This document shows positions 13,288 to 21,934 of a stretch of DNA of 35,893 nt, one piece after another. Every line of letters begins with the position of its first letter. Position 1 is the first letter of the stretch. The position numbers were made by a program, and so were the translations under genes. A model generated the notes under the pieces. That model searched no databases. It saw nothing but the letters and a program-made list of their open reading frames with translations, and was not told the origin of the DNA. The stretch lies in the NCBI GenBank assembly GCA_964409535.1, contig CAYPDQ010000008.1:1-35893 (forward strand). Direction: 5' to 3'. Origin of the DNA: JBBUAX01 sp964409535 (GTDB taxonomy: Bacteria; Patescibacteriota; Minisyncoccia; UBA6257; 2-01-FULL-56-20).

Positions 13288-16200
13288 ATGGCCAAATTCG
13301 TTCACCTGCATACCCACAGCCACTACTCTCTTCTGGACGGCTTGTCCAAAATTGACGACCTTTTGGCCCGGATAAAGGAGCTGGGAATGGATGCGGTGGC
13401 CATTACCGACCACGGAGCGCTCTACGGCGCAGTTGAGTTCTATAAAAAAGCCAAGAAGGCCGGGGTAAAGCCAATCCTGGGGGTGGAAGCGTACATTGCG
13501 CCGCGGGATCGCTTCAGCCGCGAGCCGGGCGAGCGCTACAATCACCTTATTTTACTCGCGGAGAATCTCGCGGGCTGGAAGAATCTGATCAAGATCGTGA
13601 CCAAAGCTCACCTGGAGGGCTTTTATTATAAACCGCGGATGGATAAGGAGATCCTGCGGGAATATCACGAGGGGCTCATCGCCACTTCCGCGTGTTTGGG
13701 CGGCGAAGTGAACCAGGCGCTTTTGAACAACCGCTTTGAGGACGCGAAAAGGATCGCCTTGGAGTATGAGGACATCTTCGGTAAGGGCAATTTCTTTTTG
13801 GAGATCGGCGATCATCCCAACATCCCGGAGACAGTGAAGGCAAGGCCGGAGATAATCCGCCTTTCGCGCGAAACCGGTATTCCCTTGGTCGCCACCCAGG
13901 ACAGCCACTATCTGCGGCCGGAGGACGCGGAGTATCACGATATCCTACTCGCGGTCCAGACCGGCAACCGCCTATCCGATGACGACCGGCTGACCCTCAA
14001 AGCCGATGATTTTTCCATTAACTCTCCGGAGGCGATGGCGGAAAAATTCAAGGACATTCCGGAGGCGGTGGAGAATACCGTAAAGATAGCGGAGCGTTGC
14101 AACGCGGAGCTGGAATTGGGCAAAGTCCTCCTGCCGGACTTCCCGAAGCCGGAGGGCAAAACCGCGGACGAATATCTGCGAGAACTTGTGATGGAGAGAA
14201 TAGGCGGCCGCTTTTCTCCGGAAGAGCAAACCACGGAACTCAAAGAGCGTCTGGAGTACGAACTCTCGGTCATAGAGAAAACCGGCTTCGCGGATTATTT
14301 CCTTATCGTCCAGGATCTCACCAACTGGGCAAAGCTCCACGGCATTGCAGTCGGGCCGGGCAGGGGCTCGGCCGCCGGCAGCTTGGTCTCCTACATTTTG
14401 GGCATAACCGACGTGAACCCCCTGCCTTACGACCTCCTTTTTGAACGGTTCCTGAACCCGGAACGCATCCAGATGCCGGACATAGACATTGATTTTGCGG
14501 ATACCCGAAGGGACGAGGTCCTGGCCTATGCCCGGGAAAAATACGGCGAGAACAGGGTGGCGCAGATTATCACCTTCGGGACCATGGCTGCGCGGGCGGC
14601 AGTGCGGGACGCGGGACGGGCGCTCGGGCTCTCCTACGGCTTTTGCGACCAGGTGGCCAAACTCATCCCGTTCAACCTCAAACTGGACGAGACCCTGGAA
14701 AAAGTGCCGGAATTGAAGGACTTATACGATACAAACCCCGACGCCAAGCGGGTCCTTGATGCCGCAAGGCACCTGGAAGGGGTTGCCCGCCATGCTTCGG
14801 TCCACGCCTGCGGGACGGTGATCTCCAAGGACGACGTAGTGAACCACGTGCCGCTCCAGATAGCGCCCCAGGACCGCGCGAACGTCATAACCCAATTCGA
14901 TATGCGCTCGGTAGAAGACCTGGGTCTTTTGAAGATTGACCTACTGGGACTAAAAAATCTGACGATAATAGAAGAAACCGTGCGTCTCATAAAAGAATTG
15001 CGCGGCGAGGACCTCACGATCTCGGAGTTGCCGCTGGACGACAAGAAAACTTTTGAACTTTTGCAGGCGGCGGACACGACCGGGGTGTTTCAGTTTGAAT
15101 CATCGGGCATGCGTCGATACATGAAAGACATCGTTCCGACCGAACTGGAAGACCTGGTCGCGCTTGTCGCGCTCTTCCGCCCCGGGCCGATGGAACTTAT
15201 CCCGTCTTACATCAAGCGCAAGCACGGCAAGGAAAAAATAACCTATCTCCACCCCAAGCTGGAACCGATTCTCAAAACCACCTACGGCATCGGCGTATAT
15301 CAGGAACAGATGATGAGGATCGCGACCGATCTCGCGGGCTATACCCTGCCGGAAGCGGACACTTTGCGCAAAGCGATCGGCAAAAAGATCAAGTCGCTTT
15401 TGGACGAACAGGAAGAAAAACTCATGAGCGGCCTCGTCAAAAACGGAATCGACAAACGCACCGCCAAGGCCATCTGGGGACTCTTCCCGCCCTTTGCGAG
15501 GTACGGTTTCAACAAGTCCCACGCGGTCTGCTACGCTTTGATCGGCTACCGCACTGCTTACTTAAAGGCACACTATCCGGAAGAATTTATGGCGGCACTC
15601 CTCAATGCGGAAGTGTCGGACATTGACCGGATCGCTTTTCTCGTCGCAGAGGCGAAGCAGAGAGGGATAGAGATACTCCAACCGGACATCAACAAGAGTT
15701 TCGTCAACTTCACACCCGAGGGAGATAAGATCCGGTTCGGGCTTTTGGCGATAAAGAACGTGGGCGAAGCGATCACCCGCGGAATAATTGAAGAGCGCCT
15801 GCGCCGCGGACCGTTCGCTTCCTTCGTTGATTTTTTGAGCCGGGTGCAGCACAAGGACCTGAACAAGAAATCCCTGGAGTCGCTTATTAAAGCCGGGGCG
15901 TTTGACTCCCTGGGAGTGGAGCGCAACCAGGCGCTCGTGAACCTGGACGAGATTATAAAGTTCAATTCTTTGATGAAAAGAAGTGCTTTAACCGAGAACC
16001 ACGCTTCCCTCTTCGGAAACCAGACCCCGAGCTTGTCCCTCGCCCTCAAGCCCGCGCCGGCTGCAACCCCGCAGCAGAGGTTGAGCTGGGAAAAAGAACT
16101 AATTGGCTTTTATCTTTCCGACCATCCCCTGAATTCTTGGAGCCAAGTGATACAGCGTGTCAAAGCCAAACCGCTAAGCGAAGTCCGCAAAATGAAGGAA

Positions 16201-16452
16201 GGCGAGCGGGCGATCATCGCGGGGTGCGTCGCCAAAATCCAGAAGATACTCACCAAAAACGGTCAGCCGATGCTCTTTGCGACCCTGGAGGATTTCTCGC
16301 CTCAACCCTTGGAGGTCGTGGTCTTCAATAGCACCTTAACCAAAACCGCGCCGTGCTGGGAGACGGGCGCGGTCGTTCTCGTAGAAGGCCGGGTTTCCTC
16401 CCGGAACGATGAGCCCAAGTTCCTCTGCGACCGGGCGCAACGACTCAATTAA
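13288..16452 (+). CDS. dnaE: DNA polymerase III alpha subunit
   Basis: 1054 residues, somewhat shorter than the E. coli protein (1160). The N-terminal PHP domain shows HLHTHSHYSLLDG (6-18), TDHG, GVEAY and QDSHY. The polymerase core has GPGRGSAAGSLVSY, catalytic DIDIDF (Asp398, Asp400) and a third Asp in KIDLLG (about 551), followed by FARYGFNKSHA in the fingers. A helix-hairpin-helix region and an OB-fold end the protein. Start ATG 13288 (MAKFVHLHTHS) is preferred to the TTG six codons upstream. No Shine-Dalgarno sequence or clear promoter was found; tRNA-Thr diverges from it 74 bases upstream. Its last eight bases overlap the convergent nucleotidyltransferase. Confidence 0.96.
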   Translation: MAKFVHLHTHSHYSLLDGLSKIDDLLARIKELGMDAVAITDHGALYGAVEFYKKAKKAGVKPILGVEAYIAPRDRFSREPGERYNHLILLAENLAGWKNLIKIVTKAHLEGFYYKPRMDKEILREYHEGLIATSACLGGEVNQALLNNRFEDAKRIALEYEDIFGKGNFFLEIGDHPNIPETVKARPEIIRLSRETGIPLVATQDSHYLRPEDAEYHDILLAVQTGNRLSDDDRLTLKADDFSINSPEAMAEKFKDIPEAVENTVKIAERCNAELELGKVLLPDFPKPEGKTADEYLRELVMERIGGRFSPEEQTTELKERLEYELSVIEKTGFADYFLIVQDLTNWAKLHGIAVGPGRGSAAGSLVSYILGITDVNPLPYDLLFERFLNPERIQMPDIDIDFADTRRDEVLAYAREKYGENRVAQIITFGTMAARAAVRDAGRALGLSYGFCDQVAKLIPFNLKLDETLEKVPELKDLYDTNPDAKRVLDAARHLEGVARHASVHACGTVISKDDVVNHVPLQIAPQDRANVITQFDMRSVEDLGLLKIDLLGLKNLTIIEETVRLIKELRGEDLTISELPLDDKKTFELLQAADTTGVFQFESSGMRRYMKDIVPTELEDLVALVALFRPGPMELIPSYIKRKHGKEKITYLHPKLEPILKTTYGIGVYQEQMMRIATDLAGYTLPEADTLRKAIGKKIKSLLDEQEEKLMSGLVKNGIDKRTAKAIWGLFPPFARYGFNKSHAVCYALIGYRTAYLKAHYPEEFMAALLNAEVSDIDRIAFLVAEAKQRGIEILQPDINKSFVNFTPEGDKIRFGLLAIKNVGEAITRGIIEERLRRGPFASFVDFLSRVQHKDLNKKSLESLIKAGAFDSLGVERNQALVNLDEIIKFNSLMKRSALTENHASLFGNQTPSLSLALKPAPAATPQQRLSWEKELIGFYLSDHPLNSWSQVIQRVKAKPLSEVRKMKEGERAIIAGCVAKIQKILTKNGQPMLFATLEDFSPQPLEVVVFNSTLTKTAPCWETGAVVLVEGRVSSRNDEPKFLCDRAQRLN

Positions 16453-16846
16453 GCAAACTACTTTTGTACTTCTGCGGTTCGTAGGCCTGCATTACGACAA
16501 CTTCCGGCCCCCAGTCAAAATCCCTAAGGTGCGCCATCAGGTTCTCTTTTAGCGCGGTCTGGTCGTAGCCCAGAGCGATCACATCCGGCCGGTACTTTTT
16601 GATCACCCCCCAAGTACCTATCTCCATATCCCCCGCTACTACTTCGTCCACACCGTCTTCTTTCTGGAGCTCTAGAACGCGGGCGGTAATGTTCAACATC
16701 GGACGCCTGCCCTTCAAGCGCTCCACGACGGCGTCCTGGGCCAAGACCGCGATTAAATGATCGCCATGACTTTTGGCTTCGCGGAAAAAAGCGCGGTGCC
16801 CCTCGTGGACACCGTCAAAAGTACCAAAGACCATCACTTTTTTCAT
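16445..16846 (-). CDS. Cytidylyltransferase-like nucleotidyltransferase
   Basis: 133 residues. The N-terminal VFGTFDGVHEGHRAFF carries the HxGH nucleotide-binding motif of the TagD/RibL/PPAT group, and the size and single Rossmann-like domain match TagD or archaeal-type FAD synthetase (RibL). Reaction: transfer of CMP or AMP from a nucleotide triphosphate onto a phosphorylated small molecule. The usual ISSTxIR-type motif near the C-terminus is replaced by EPQKYKSSLLN, so the substrate is uncertain. GGAG lies about 12 bases before the ATG. Confidence 0.8.
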   Translation of the reverse strand: MKKVMVFGTFDGVHEGHRAFFREAKSHGDHLIAVLAQDAVVERLKGRRPMLNITARVLELQKEDGVDEVVAGDMEIGTWGVIKKYRPDVIALGYDQTALKENLMAHLRDFDWGPEVVVMQAYEPQKYKSSLLN

Positions 16847-16916
16847 GCTGTAAGATCTCCAGCTAAAAGTTCGGATGGATGGAAAAGGAAACCACTCTCA
16901 TTGTCTATAGCATATC

Positions 16917-16962
16917 AAATAAAAGTAAAATTGTCCCCCTGCGCATAAGCATGCAGGGGGAC
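16917..16962 (-). terminator. Rho-independent terminator after the unknown gene
   Basis: GTCCCCCTGC (16933-16942) and GCAGGGGGAC (16953-16962) form a 10-bp stem with a 10-base loop. On the minus strand AATTTTACTTTTATTTG follows. It ends the transcript of the 16995-17843 gene. Confidence 0.75.
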
Positions 16963-16994
16963 GACCGATTCAAGGGCTTAAGGATTTCAAGCCC

Positions 16995-17843
16995 TCAAAC
17001 TTCAACGTCGAACTTCCGGAGGACGCAAACCCGCAGGACGTCGCCGCGGTCGCCCCAGGACGGGCGGCAGTAGGTGACCCCCCAGCCGCGGCGGGCGAAG
17101 TAGCCGACGCAGACGCGGCGGCCGTCCGAAGCGAGAGAACAGCCCCAGTGCCAGAAATCCCGGAGGAGATGCTCACCCGTGGCCTCACGGACGCGCATCG
17201 CGGCCTCGGTAACCATGGCCTCGTGCGCCCGGACAAACTGCGGGCCGAGCTTCACGATGGCCACGTCCTGATCGGCCCATGCCGTCCGCCCAAAGCGTCC
17301 GGCGAAGTCGATCAGGTAGTAGCCGGGCTCGAAGTCAACGCTCGCCCAGCTGTTCTCGCTTTCCCCCAACCACCACGTGTAGTCGGGGTCAAAGCACGGC
17401 TGTCTCTTGCGCTCCGTGCCAACGCGCTCCCGCTCGGTGCGGAGCGAGTTGCCGCGTAGGTAGACGAGCCGCCAGTCCGCCGCCCCATTCGCATTCTCTT
17501 CAGCGCACGCGCGGAGCGTGACTTCGGAGTAGCGAAGCGGGAATTCGGTCTCGCCGCGCGCCTGCGCGCGGGTTAGAACCTTGCTCGTGCCGAGAATCGC
17601 GATGGCCGCCTTTTCCGCCTCGGTGAGCGGAATGGAGACCACGACTTCTTGGACGATGTCCTCGCCGCCGCGGGCGACGAAAGCAACCGCTTTCTTGAAC
17701 AGCGCCTCATCGTGAGCCAGCGCGGAATAGAACTCCCTCCCCGCGCCGACCTTGCGGCCGGTCACGATCATCTCGTGAATCAGGCCGTGGTCCTTGCCGA
17801 ACTCCGCCGTCTCCGCCACCGGACGCACCATGGTCTCACCCAT
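16995..17843 (-). CDS. Unknown protein, single-gene cistron
   Basis: About 282 residues from ATG 17843. I do not recognise a named family. Features: a REFYSALAHDEALFKKAVAFV helix (about residues 35-55), an acidic IPLTEAEKAA segment, and an aromatic-rich part with DPDYTWWLGESENSWASVDFEPGYYLIDF in two pieces followed by GRFGRTAWADQD; LxHDxxLFxKxxxFV and GYYLIDFxGRF phrases are ones I associate with uncharacterised Patescibacteria proteins. No signal peptide or membrane segment. AGGAAGG lies six bases before the ATG. The longer frame (to 17945) would read through the promoter and is rejected. It has its own consensus promoter and terminator, and looks richer in G+C than its neighbours. Confidence 0.75.
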   Translation of the reverse strand: MGETMVRPVAETAEFGKDHGLIHEMIVTGRKVGAGREFYSALAHDEALFKKAVAFVARGGEDIVQEVVVSIPLTEAEKAAIAILGTSKVLTRAQARGETEFPLRYSEVTLRACAEENANGAADWRLVYLRGNSLRTERERVGTERKRQPCFDPDYTWWLGESENSWASVDFEPGYYLIDFAGRFGRTAWADQDVAIVKLGPQFVRAHEAMVTEAAMRVREATGEHLLRDFWHWGCSLASDGRRVCVGYFARRGWGVTYCRPSWGDRGDVLRVCVLRKFDVEV

Positions 17844-17916
17844 GACACACCTTCCTCTTTGGAAGTTATCCCGATGCCGTCGGGACCGCGGTAAAGCTAT
17901 CAATGTTCGTTGTTTT

Positions 17917-17945
17917 ATTATATATGAAGAAAGGCGTCTTGTCAA
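17917..17945 (-). promoter_or_regulatory. Consensus sigma-70 promoter of the unknown gene
   Basis: Perfect -35 TTGACA (17945-17940), 17-base spacer, perfect -10 TATAAT (17922-17917) on the minus strand. The -35 overlaps the TGA stop of lysS. The leader of about 65 bases contains a TCCCGA/TCGGGA hairpin (17869-17885). Confidence 0.9.
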
Positions 17946-19390
17946 CTCCGCGGGCGCATGAGCGGGAAAAACACCGTTTCCCGCACCGGCTTGTCCATCA
18001 AAACCGCGAACAGGCGCTCTGACATTCCGAAACCGGCGGTCGGCGGCATACCGTACTCCAGGGCAGTCAAAAATTCCTCGTCCGTGATCATTGCTTCCTT
18101 GTCGCCCGCCGCCCGGCGCCGCGCCTGTTCCTCAAATCTTTCCCGCTGGTCCACCGGGTCGTTCAACTCCGAAAACCCGTTCGACAACTCCGTGCCGCAG
18201 GCCACGATTTGCACTCGTTCGGTCGTCTCCGGATCATCCGGCCGGGATTTGGCGAGTGGCGAGACGAGCTTCGGGTGGTGTATCAAAAAGCATGGTTGGA
18301 CGAGCGTCGGCCGGACGCTTTTCTTGTAGATCAGATCTATGAGCCGCCCCTTGCTCGCGTCTTTCTCCGGCTGGGCCTCCAAGTGCACCGCGAGCTTCCA
18401 CAGCTCTTCCCGCGACGCCCGGAGCGGATTCAAACCGTTCTCTTTTTTGAACGCTTGGACGTAGTCAACCTTCGGCCACTTTTTGCCCCAGTCGATCTTC
18501 TTGCCGCCGAAAGTCGTGGTCAAACCCCCGGTCGTCTCTTTGATCACATACTTGAGCATCTTTTCGGTGAAGTTCATCAGATCGTTGTAGTCGTGATACG
18601 CCCAGTAGAATTCCATCTGGGTGTAATCCTGGAGATGCTCCCGGTCTATGCCTTCATTCCGGAAGATCCGGCCGATCTCGAACACGCTTTCGTATCCCCC
18701 GACCAAAAGTTTTTTGAGCGGTAGTTCCAGGGAGATCCGCAGATAAAAATCGGTGTCCAGGGCGTTCATATGGGTCTTGAACGGCTCTGCTTCCGCCCCG
18801 CCGGGAATCGCCTCCAAAACCGGCAACTCCACTTCCATAAACCCTTCTTTTTTCAAAAACGTCCGGACGGCGTTCCAGAAGGCCGTCTTCTTGCGGAACA
18901 TTTCTTTCACCTCCGGGTTCAAAAGCAGATCCAGATAGCGCTCGCGCAAGCGGGTTTCGGTCTCTGTGAAGCCGTACCATTCGCTGGGAATCGGGCGGAG
19001 GGACTTGACCAGAACCGCAGCGCTCTTCGCCTCTATGCTTTTCTCCCCGCGCTTAGTGGTGAAAAGCGGACCGGAGACAGAAACGAAATCCCCCCGATCC
19101 AAAGTTTCCCGGAAAAGCTCGAAGTTCTTAAGATCGTCTTTCTTCAAAACCGCCTGGATCTGCGCGCCTTCATCCCGCAGGTCCAAAAAAACCACCCCGC
19201 CCTGGTCGCGCAGTCCCATGATCCGGCCGGCTAAAATGACGCTCCCGCGGCTCTTACTTAAGGAAGAAAATTTTCGAAGGACCTCTCCGATCTTACGGCT
19301 GCGCTTGACTCTTGCGGGATAGGGATCGATCCCGGCTGCTTTAAGGCGTGAGAGCTTCTTTAAGCGCTCTTCTATAAGCTCATCAAGCAT
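17942..19390 (-). CDS. lysS: Lysyl-tRNA synthetase, class II
   Basis: About 482 residues. N-terminal OB-fold anticodon-binding domain (about 50-140, VILAGRIMGLRDQGGVVFLDLRDEGAQIQ), then the class II core: motif 1 region EVELPVLEAIPGGAEAEPF, motif 2 FEIGRIFRNEGIDREHLQDYTQME, motif 3 GFGMSERLFAVL with the conserved Arg. It charges tRNA-Lys. ATG 19390 is chosen over the TTG three codons earlier. It is last in the secY-to-lysS run, nine bases after greA, with no terminator before the next promoter. Confidence 0.94.
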   Translation of the reverse strand: MLDELIEERLKKLSRLKAAGIDPYPARVKRSRKIGEVLRKFSSLSKSRGSVILAGRIMGLRDQGGVVFLDLRDEGAQIQAVLKKDDLKNFELFRETLDRGDFVSVSGPLFTTKRGEKSIEAKSAAVLVKSLRPIPSEWYGFTETETRLRERYLDLLLNPEVKEMFRKKTAFWNAVRTFLKKEGFMEVELPVLEAIPGGAEAEPFKTHMNALDTDFYLRISLELPLKKLLVGGYESVFEIGRIFRNEGIDREHLQDYTQMEFYWAYHDYNDLMNFTEKMLKYVIKETTGGLTTTFGGKKIDWGKKWPKVDYVQAFKKENGLNPLRASREELWKLAVHLEAQPEKDASKGRLIDLIYKKSVRPTLVQPCFLIHHPKLVSPLAKSRPDDPETTERVQIVACGTELSNGFSELNDPVDQRERFEEQARRRAAGDKEAMITDEEFLTALEYGMPPTAGFGMSERLFAVLMDKPVRETVFFPLMRPRS

Positions 19391-19399
19391 GGGCTGCAA

Positions 19400-19858
19400 T
19401 TACTCGATTTTTGTTATGTGGTATATCGCTTTGCCGGCTGGGGTCGTGACCTCCACGCTATCCCCCACCTTGCGGCCCAAAAGCGCCCGGCCAATCGGGG
19501 ATTCGTTGGAGATCTTGCCTTCTCCGGGGCTGGATTCGCTTACACCGACGATCGTATACTCCACCATCTTGCCGTCCCTTTTGGCGGCAACCTTGGAACC
19601 GATCTGGACCGTTTCCGAACCCTCTTTCTTCTTGATTATGACCGCGCGCTTCAAGAGATCCTCCAATTCGTAGATCCGGGATTCCACCTGCCGCTGCTCC
19701 TCCTTTGCCTCCACGTACTCGGAGTTTTCGGAAAGGTCGCCGTATTCTTTGGCGCGTTTAAGATGCTCCGCGACTTCCATCCGGCGGACGGTTTTGAGCT
19801 CTTGGAGTTCCTGCTTCAACTCCTCCAGCCGCTCCTTGGTTAGATAATATTTGTCCAC
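19400..19858 (-). CDS. greA: Transcription elongation factor GreA
   Basis: 152 residues, near the usual 158. N-terminal coiled coil (about 1-75) with the acidic tip DLSENSEY that enters the RNA polymerase channel to stimulate transcript cleavage, then an FKBP-like domain with ESPIGRALLGRKVGDSVEVTTPAG. The start codon is GTG, one base after the stop of the upstream glycosyltransferase, so translation is likely coupled. greA followed by lysS is a common order in bacteria. Confidence 0.95.
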   Translation of the reverse strand: MDKYYLTKERLEELKQELQELKTVRRMEVAEHLKRAKEYGDLSENSEYVEAKEEQRQVESRIYELEDLLKRAVIIKKKEGSETVQIGSKVAAKRDGKMVEYTIVGVSESSPGEGKISNESPIGRALLGRKVGDSVEVTTPAGKAIYHITKIE

Positions 19859-19859
19859 G

Positions 19860-20591
19860 TTATTTTTTAAGCCGATATACGTTGGTCCAAAGCCACCACC
19901 GGACTTTAGCGACGTCCATTAAAAACTTCGGCCCCGCGGAGAACTTCACCTTTGAACCCGCCACGTCCACCCAGTGAACCGGAATCTCTTTTATGCGATA
20001 GCCCAACCGCTTGGCCAAAGCCAGAATTTCCACGTCAAAGCCCCAGCCGTGAACCCGGGAGAGGTTGAATATCCTCTCTGCAGCTTCGGCGGTAAATGCC
20101 TTGAAGCCGCATTGAGTGTCCCACATCCCGGGCAGAAGCAGCAATTGTACAACAAGATTGAGTCCTTTGCCAGCCAGCTCGCGGAACAGAGGTTCCGGGG
20201 GATCCAAAACGCTCTCCTTATGAGATCTGGAAGCAATAACCACTCCGTAGCCCTCCTTGAAATACGGCAGCATCCGGTCGAAATGATCTATGGTCGTGGC
20301 GTTGTCCGCATCCATAAAAAGGCGGTACTCTCCTTTTGCCTGAAGCATCCCCAGGCGGACCGCCGAACCCTTGGATGCTTCCGGACTTTGAATGAGTTTC
20401 AGATTTTTAACCGAACTTTGCATCCGCCGGACGACTTCTGCGGTATTGTCGCGGGAGCCGTTCTCCACCACGACTATTTCGTAGGAGTAATCCCGTTCGC
20501 TCAAGCGCTTGTCAATATCCACCAGGGTAAGCGGAATACGCTCGGCCTCGTTGTGCGCCGGGATGATAATGGAAAGAAGTGGCCGCGCCAT
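19860..20591 (-). CDS. GT2 glycosyltransferase (dolichyl-phosphate sugar synthase-like)
   Basis: About 243 residues, GT-A fold: LSIIIPAHNEAERI (6-19), EIVVVENGSRDNTAEV, and MDADNATT as the DxD metal site. QCGFKAF and a Trp-rich C-terminus follow without long membrane helices. This is the form of ALG5/DPM1-like enzymes, which make polyprenyl-phosphate sugars. Such a lipid-linked sugar would be a natural donor for GT39-like enzymes such as the one at the start of this window (inference). ATG 20591 is chosen over an upstream TTG. It is 12 bases after map. Confidence 0.87.
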   Translation of the reverse strand: MARPLLSIIIPAHNEAERIPLTLVDIDKRLSERDYSYEIVVVENGSRDNTAEVVRRMQSSVKNLKLIQSPEASKGSAVRLGMLQAKGEYRLFMDADNATTIDHFDRMLPYFKEGYGVVIASRSHKESVLDPPEPLFRELAGKGLNLVVQLLLLPGMWDTQCGFKAFTAEAAERIFNLSRVHGWGFDVEILALAKRLGYRIKEIPVHWVDVAGSKVKFSAGPKFLMDVAKVRWWLWTNVYRLKK

Positions 20592-20603
20592 AAGTTGCTG
20601 CAA

Positions 20604-21365
20604 TTATACCCCAGTAAGCACCCGCGGGCCATTCTTGGTTACCGCAATGGTGTGTTCAAAATGCGCTCCCAAAGAGCCGTCTTTAGTCCTTATTCCCCAG
20701 CCGTCCGGGAGGGTCGTTAAATGATAATCTCCCGCAGTGAGCATCGGCTCTATCGCCAAAACCATACCCTCTTCCAAAACGATCCCCTTGCCATTCTCCC
20801 CGTAGCACGGCACCTGCGGATCTTCGTGGACGGCGTGGCCCACGCCGTGGCCGATGAGTTCCCGGACCACCTGGAAACCGGCCTTCTCCGCAGCCGTCTG
20901 TATCGTCCAGCCGATGTCCCCAATCCTCGCCCCCGGCCGGGCCGCGGCGACGGCCAAATCCAATGCTTTCCGAGTGACCTCAAGTAATCTCTCGGCTTCC
21001 GGCGAGATCTTGCCGACCGGCACGCTCACTGCGGCATCGGTATAAAGATTTTTATACTTGACCCCCAGATCCAAGCCAATGATGTCGCCCTCCTTCAAAA
21101 CCTGATTTTTATACGGCGCGCCGTGGACGATAACCTCGTTCACCGAGGTGCACAGCGCCGCCGGGAAGGGCTTTTTGCCGTAGCCCTTGAAGCTCGGCTC
21201 TCCGCCAAGCCGGAGTATCTCTTCCTCCGCGATCCGATTCAGTTCCCAGGTGGAAACGCCGGGTCTCACCGCCTGCGCCGTTTTTTGGAGCGCCAGCGCC
21301 AAAATCCGGCCGCCCTCGGCCAAGAACCCTATTTCCTTCGATGTCTTTAGAGAAATCCGGCTCAT
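20604..21365 (-). CDS. map: Methionine aminopeptidase, type I
   Basis: About 253 residues. The five metal ligands can be placed: Asp in GLDLGVKYKNL, Asp in YTDAAVSV, His in GHGVGHAVHEDP, Glu in AIEPML, and Glu in HFEHTIAV. It removes the initiator Met from nascent proteins. No N-terminal extension. ATG 21365 overlaps the TGA of the upstream kinase (ATGA), so the longer frame to 21383 is not needed. map after secY-adk is the standard bacterial order. Confidence 0.95.
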   Translation of the reverse strand: MSRISLKTSKEIGFLAEGGRILALALQKTAQAVRPGVSTWELNRIAEEEILRLGGEPSFKGYGKKPFPAALCTSVNEVIVHGAPYKNQVLKEGDIIGLDLGVKYKNLYTDAAVSVPVGKISPEAERLLEVTRKALDLAVAAARPGARIGDIGWTIQTAAEKAGFQVVRELIGHGVGHAVHEDPQVPCYGENGKGIVLEEGMVLAIEPMLTAGDYHLTTLPDGWGIRTKDGSLGAHFEHTIAVTKNGPRVLTGV

Positions 21366-21934
21366 TCGAGAGAAACCAGCCATTTCTTGTACTCCGACGC
21401 CACCATCTTAATTACTTCCTCTAAATTATTCTTTTTGGTATCGACGATAAGGTCGTAATTGTCCCTATCCATAAAGTCTATACCGTACAAGCGCTGGAAA
21501 CGATTCCGCTCGCTCCTCACCCTCCTTTGGGTATTCTCGTACACATCCTCAACCGAGGACCCATTCTGCCTTTCCCTACCCTCTTGTTGAATATGTGCAA
21601 ATGTCCGTTCCGCAGCCGTATCCGGATCAAGGTCAAGGAACACTTTGAACGAATCCGGTATCCAGTGGAATGCGGTGCGCGAATCGATTACCAGATCATC
21701 TTTTTCCTTCCCTATCTTTACTAATAGCTCATCTACCCGCTGGTCGATCTCTTTCTGTTTTTCCGCAGCGAAATTAATCTCTTCCACTGAAACATTCCGC
21801 TCCGCAGCCATTTTTCTAAAAAGGTCTCCCGAAGAAAAGTGTTCATATCCCAGCTCCCGGGCAACCCCCTTAGCGGTGCTTGATTTTCCGCTACCCGGGA
21901 AGCCAGCTATGGTAATGATACGTTTCTTAGACAT
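21362..21934 (-). CDS. CMP kinase-like P-loop kinase
   Basis: 190 residues. Walker A GFPGSGKSS (8-16), then FSSGDLFRKMA, the monophosphate-binding region in the style of archaeal-type (d)CMP kinases, DLVIDSRTAFHW, and an Arg-rich lid (RRVRSERNRFQRLYGIDF). The short size and GDLFR motif favour Cmk over Adk. Predicted reaction: ATP + (d)CMP to ADP + (d)CDP. It overlaps adk by 8 bases and map by 4, so the kinases and map are tightly coupled. Confidence 0.8.
   Translation of the reverse strand: MSKKRIITIAGFPGSGKSSTAKGVARELGYEHFSSGDLFRKMAAERNVSVEEINFAAEKQKEIDQRVDELLVKIGKEKDDLVIDSRTAFHWIPDSFKVFLDLDPDTAAERTFAHIQQEGRERQNGSSVEDVYENTQRRVRSERNRFQRLYGIDFMDRDNYDLIVDTKKNNLEEVIKMVASEYKKWLVSLE

Noticed and set aside
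16890..16930. Promoter for the cytidylyltransferase-like gene (TGCTATAGA)
   Set aside because: The -10 is weak and no -35 lies at a usable distance; too little to list.
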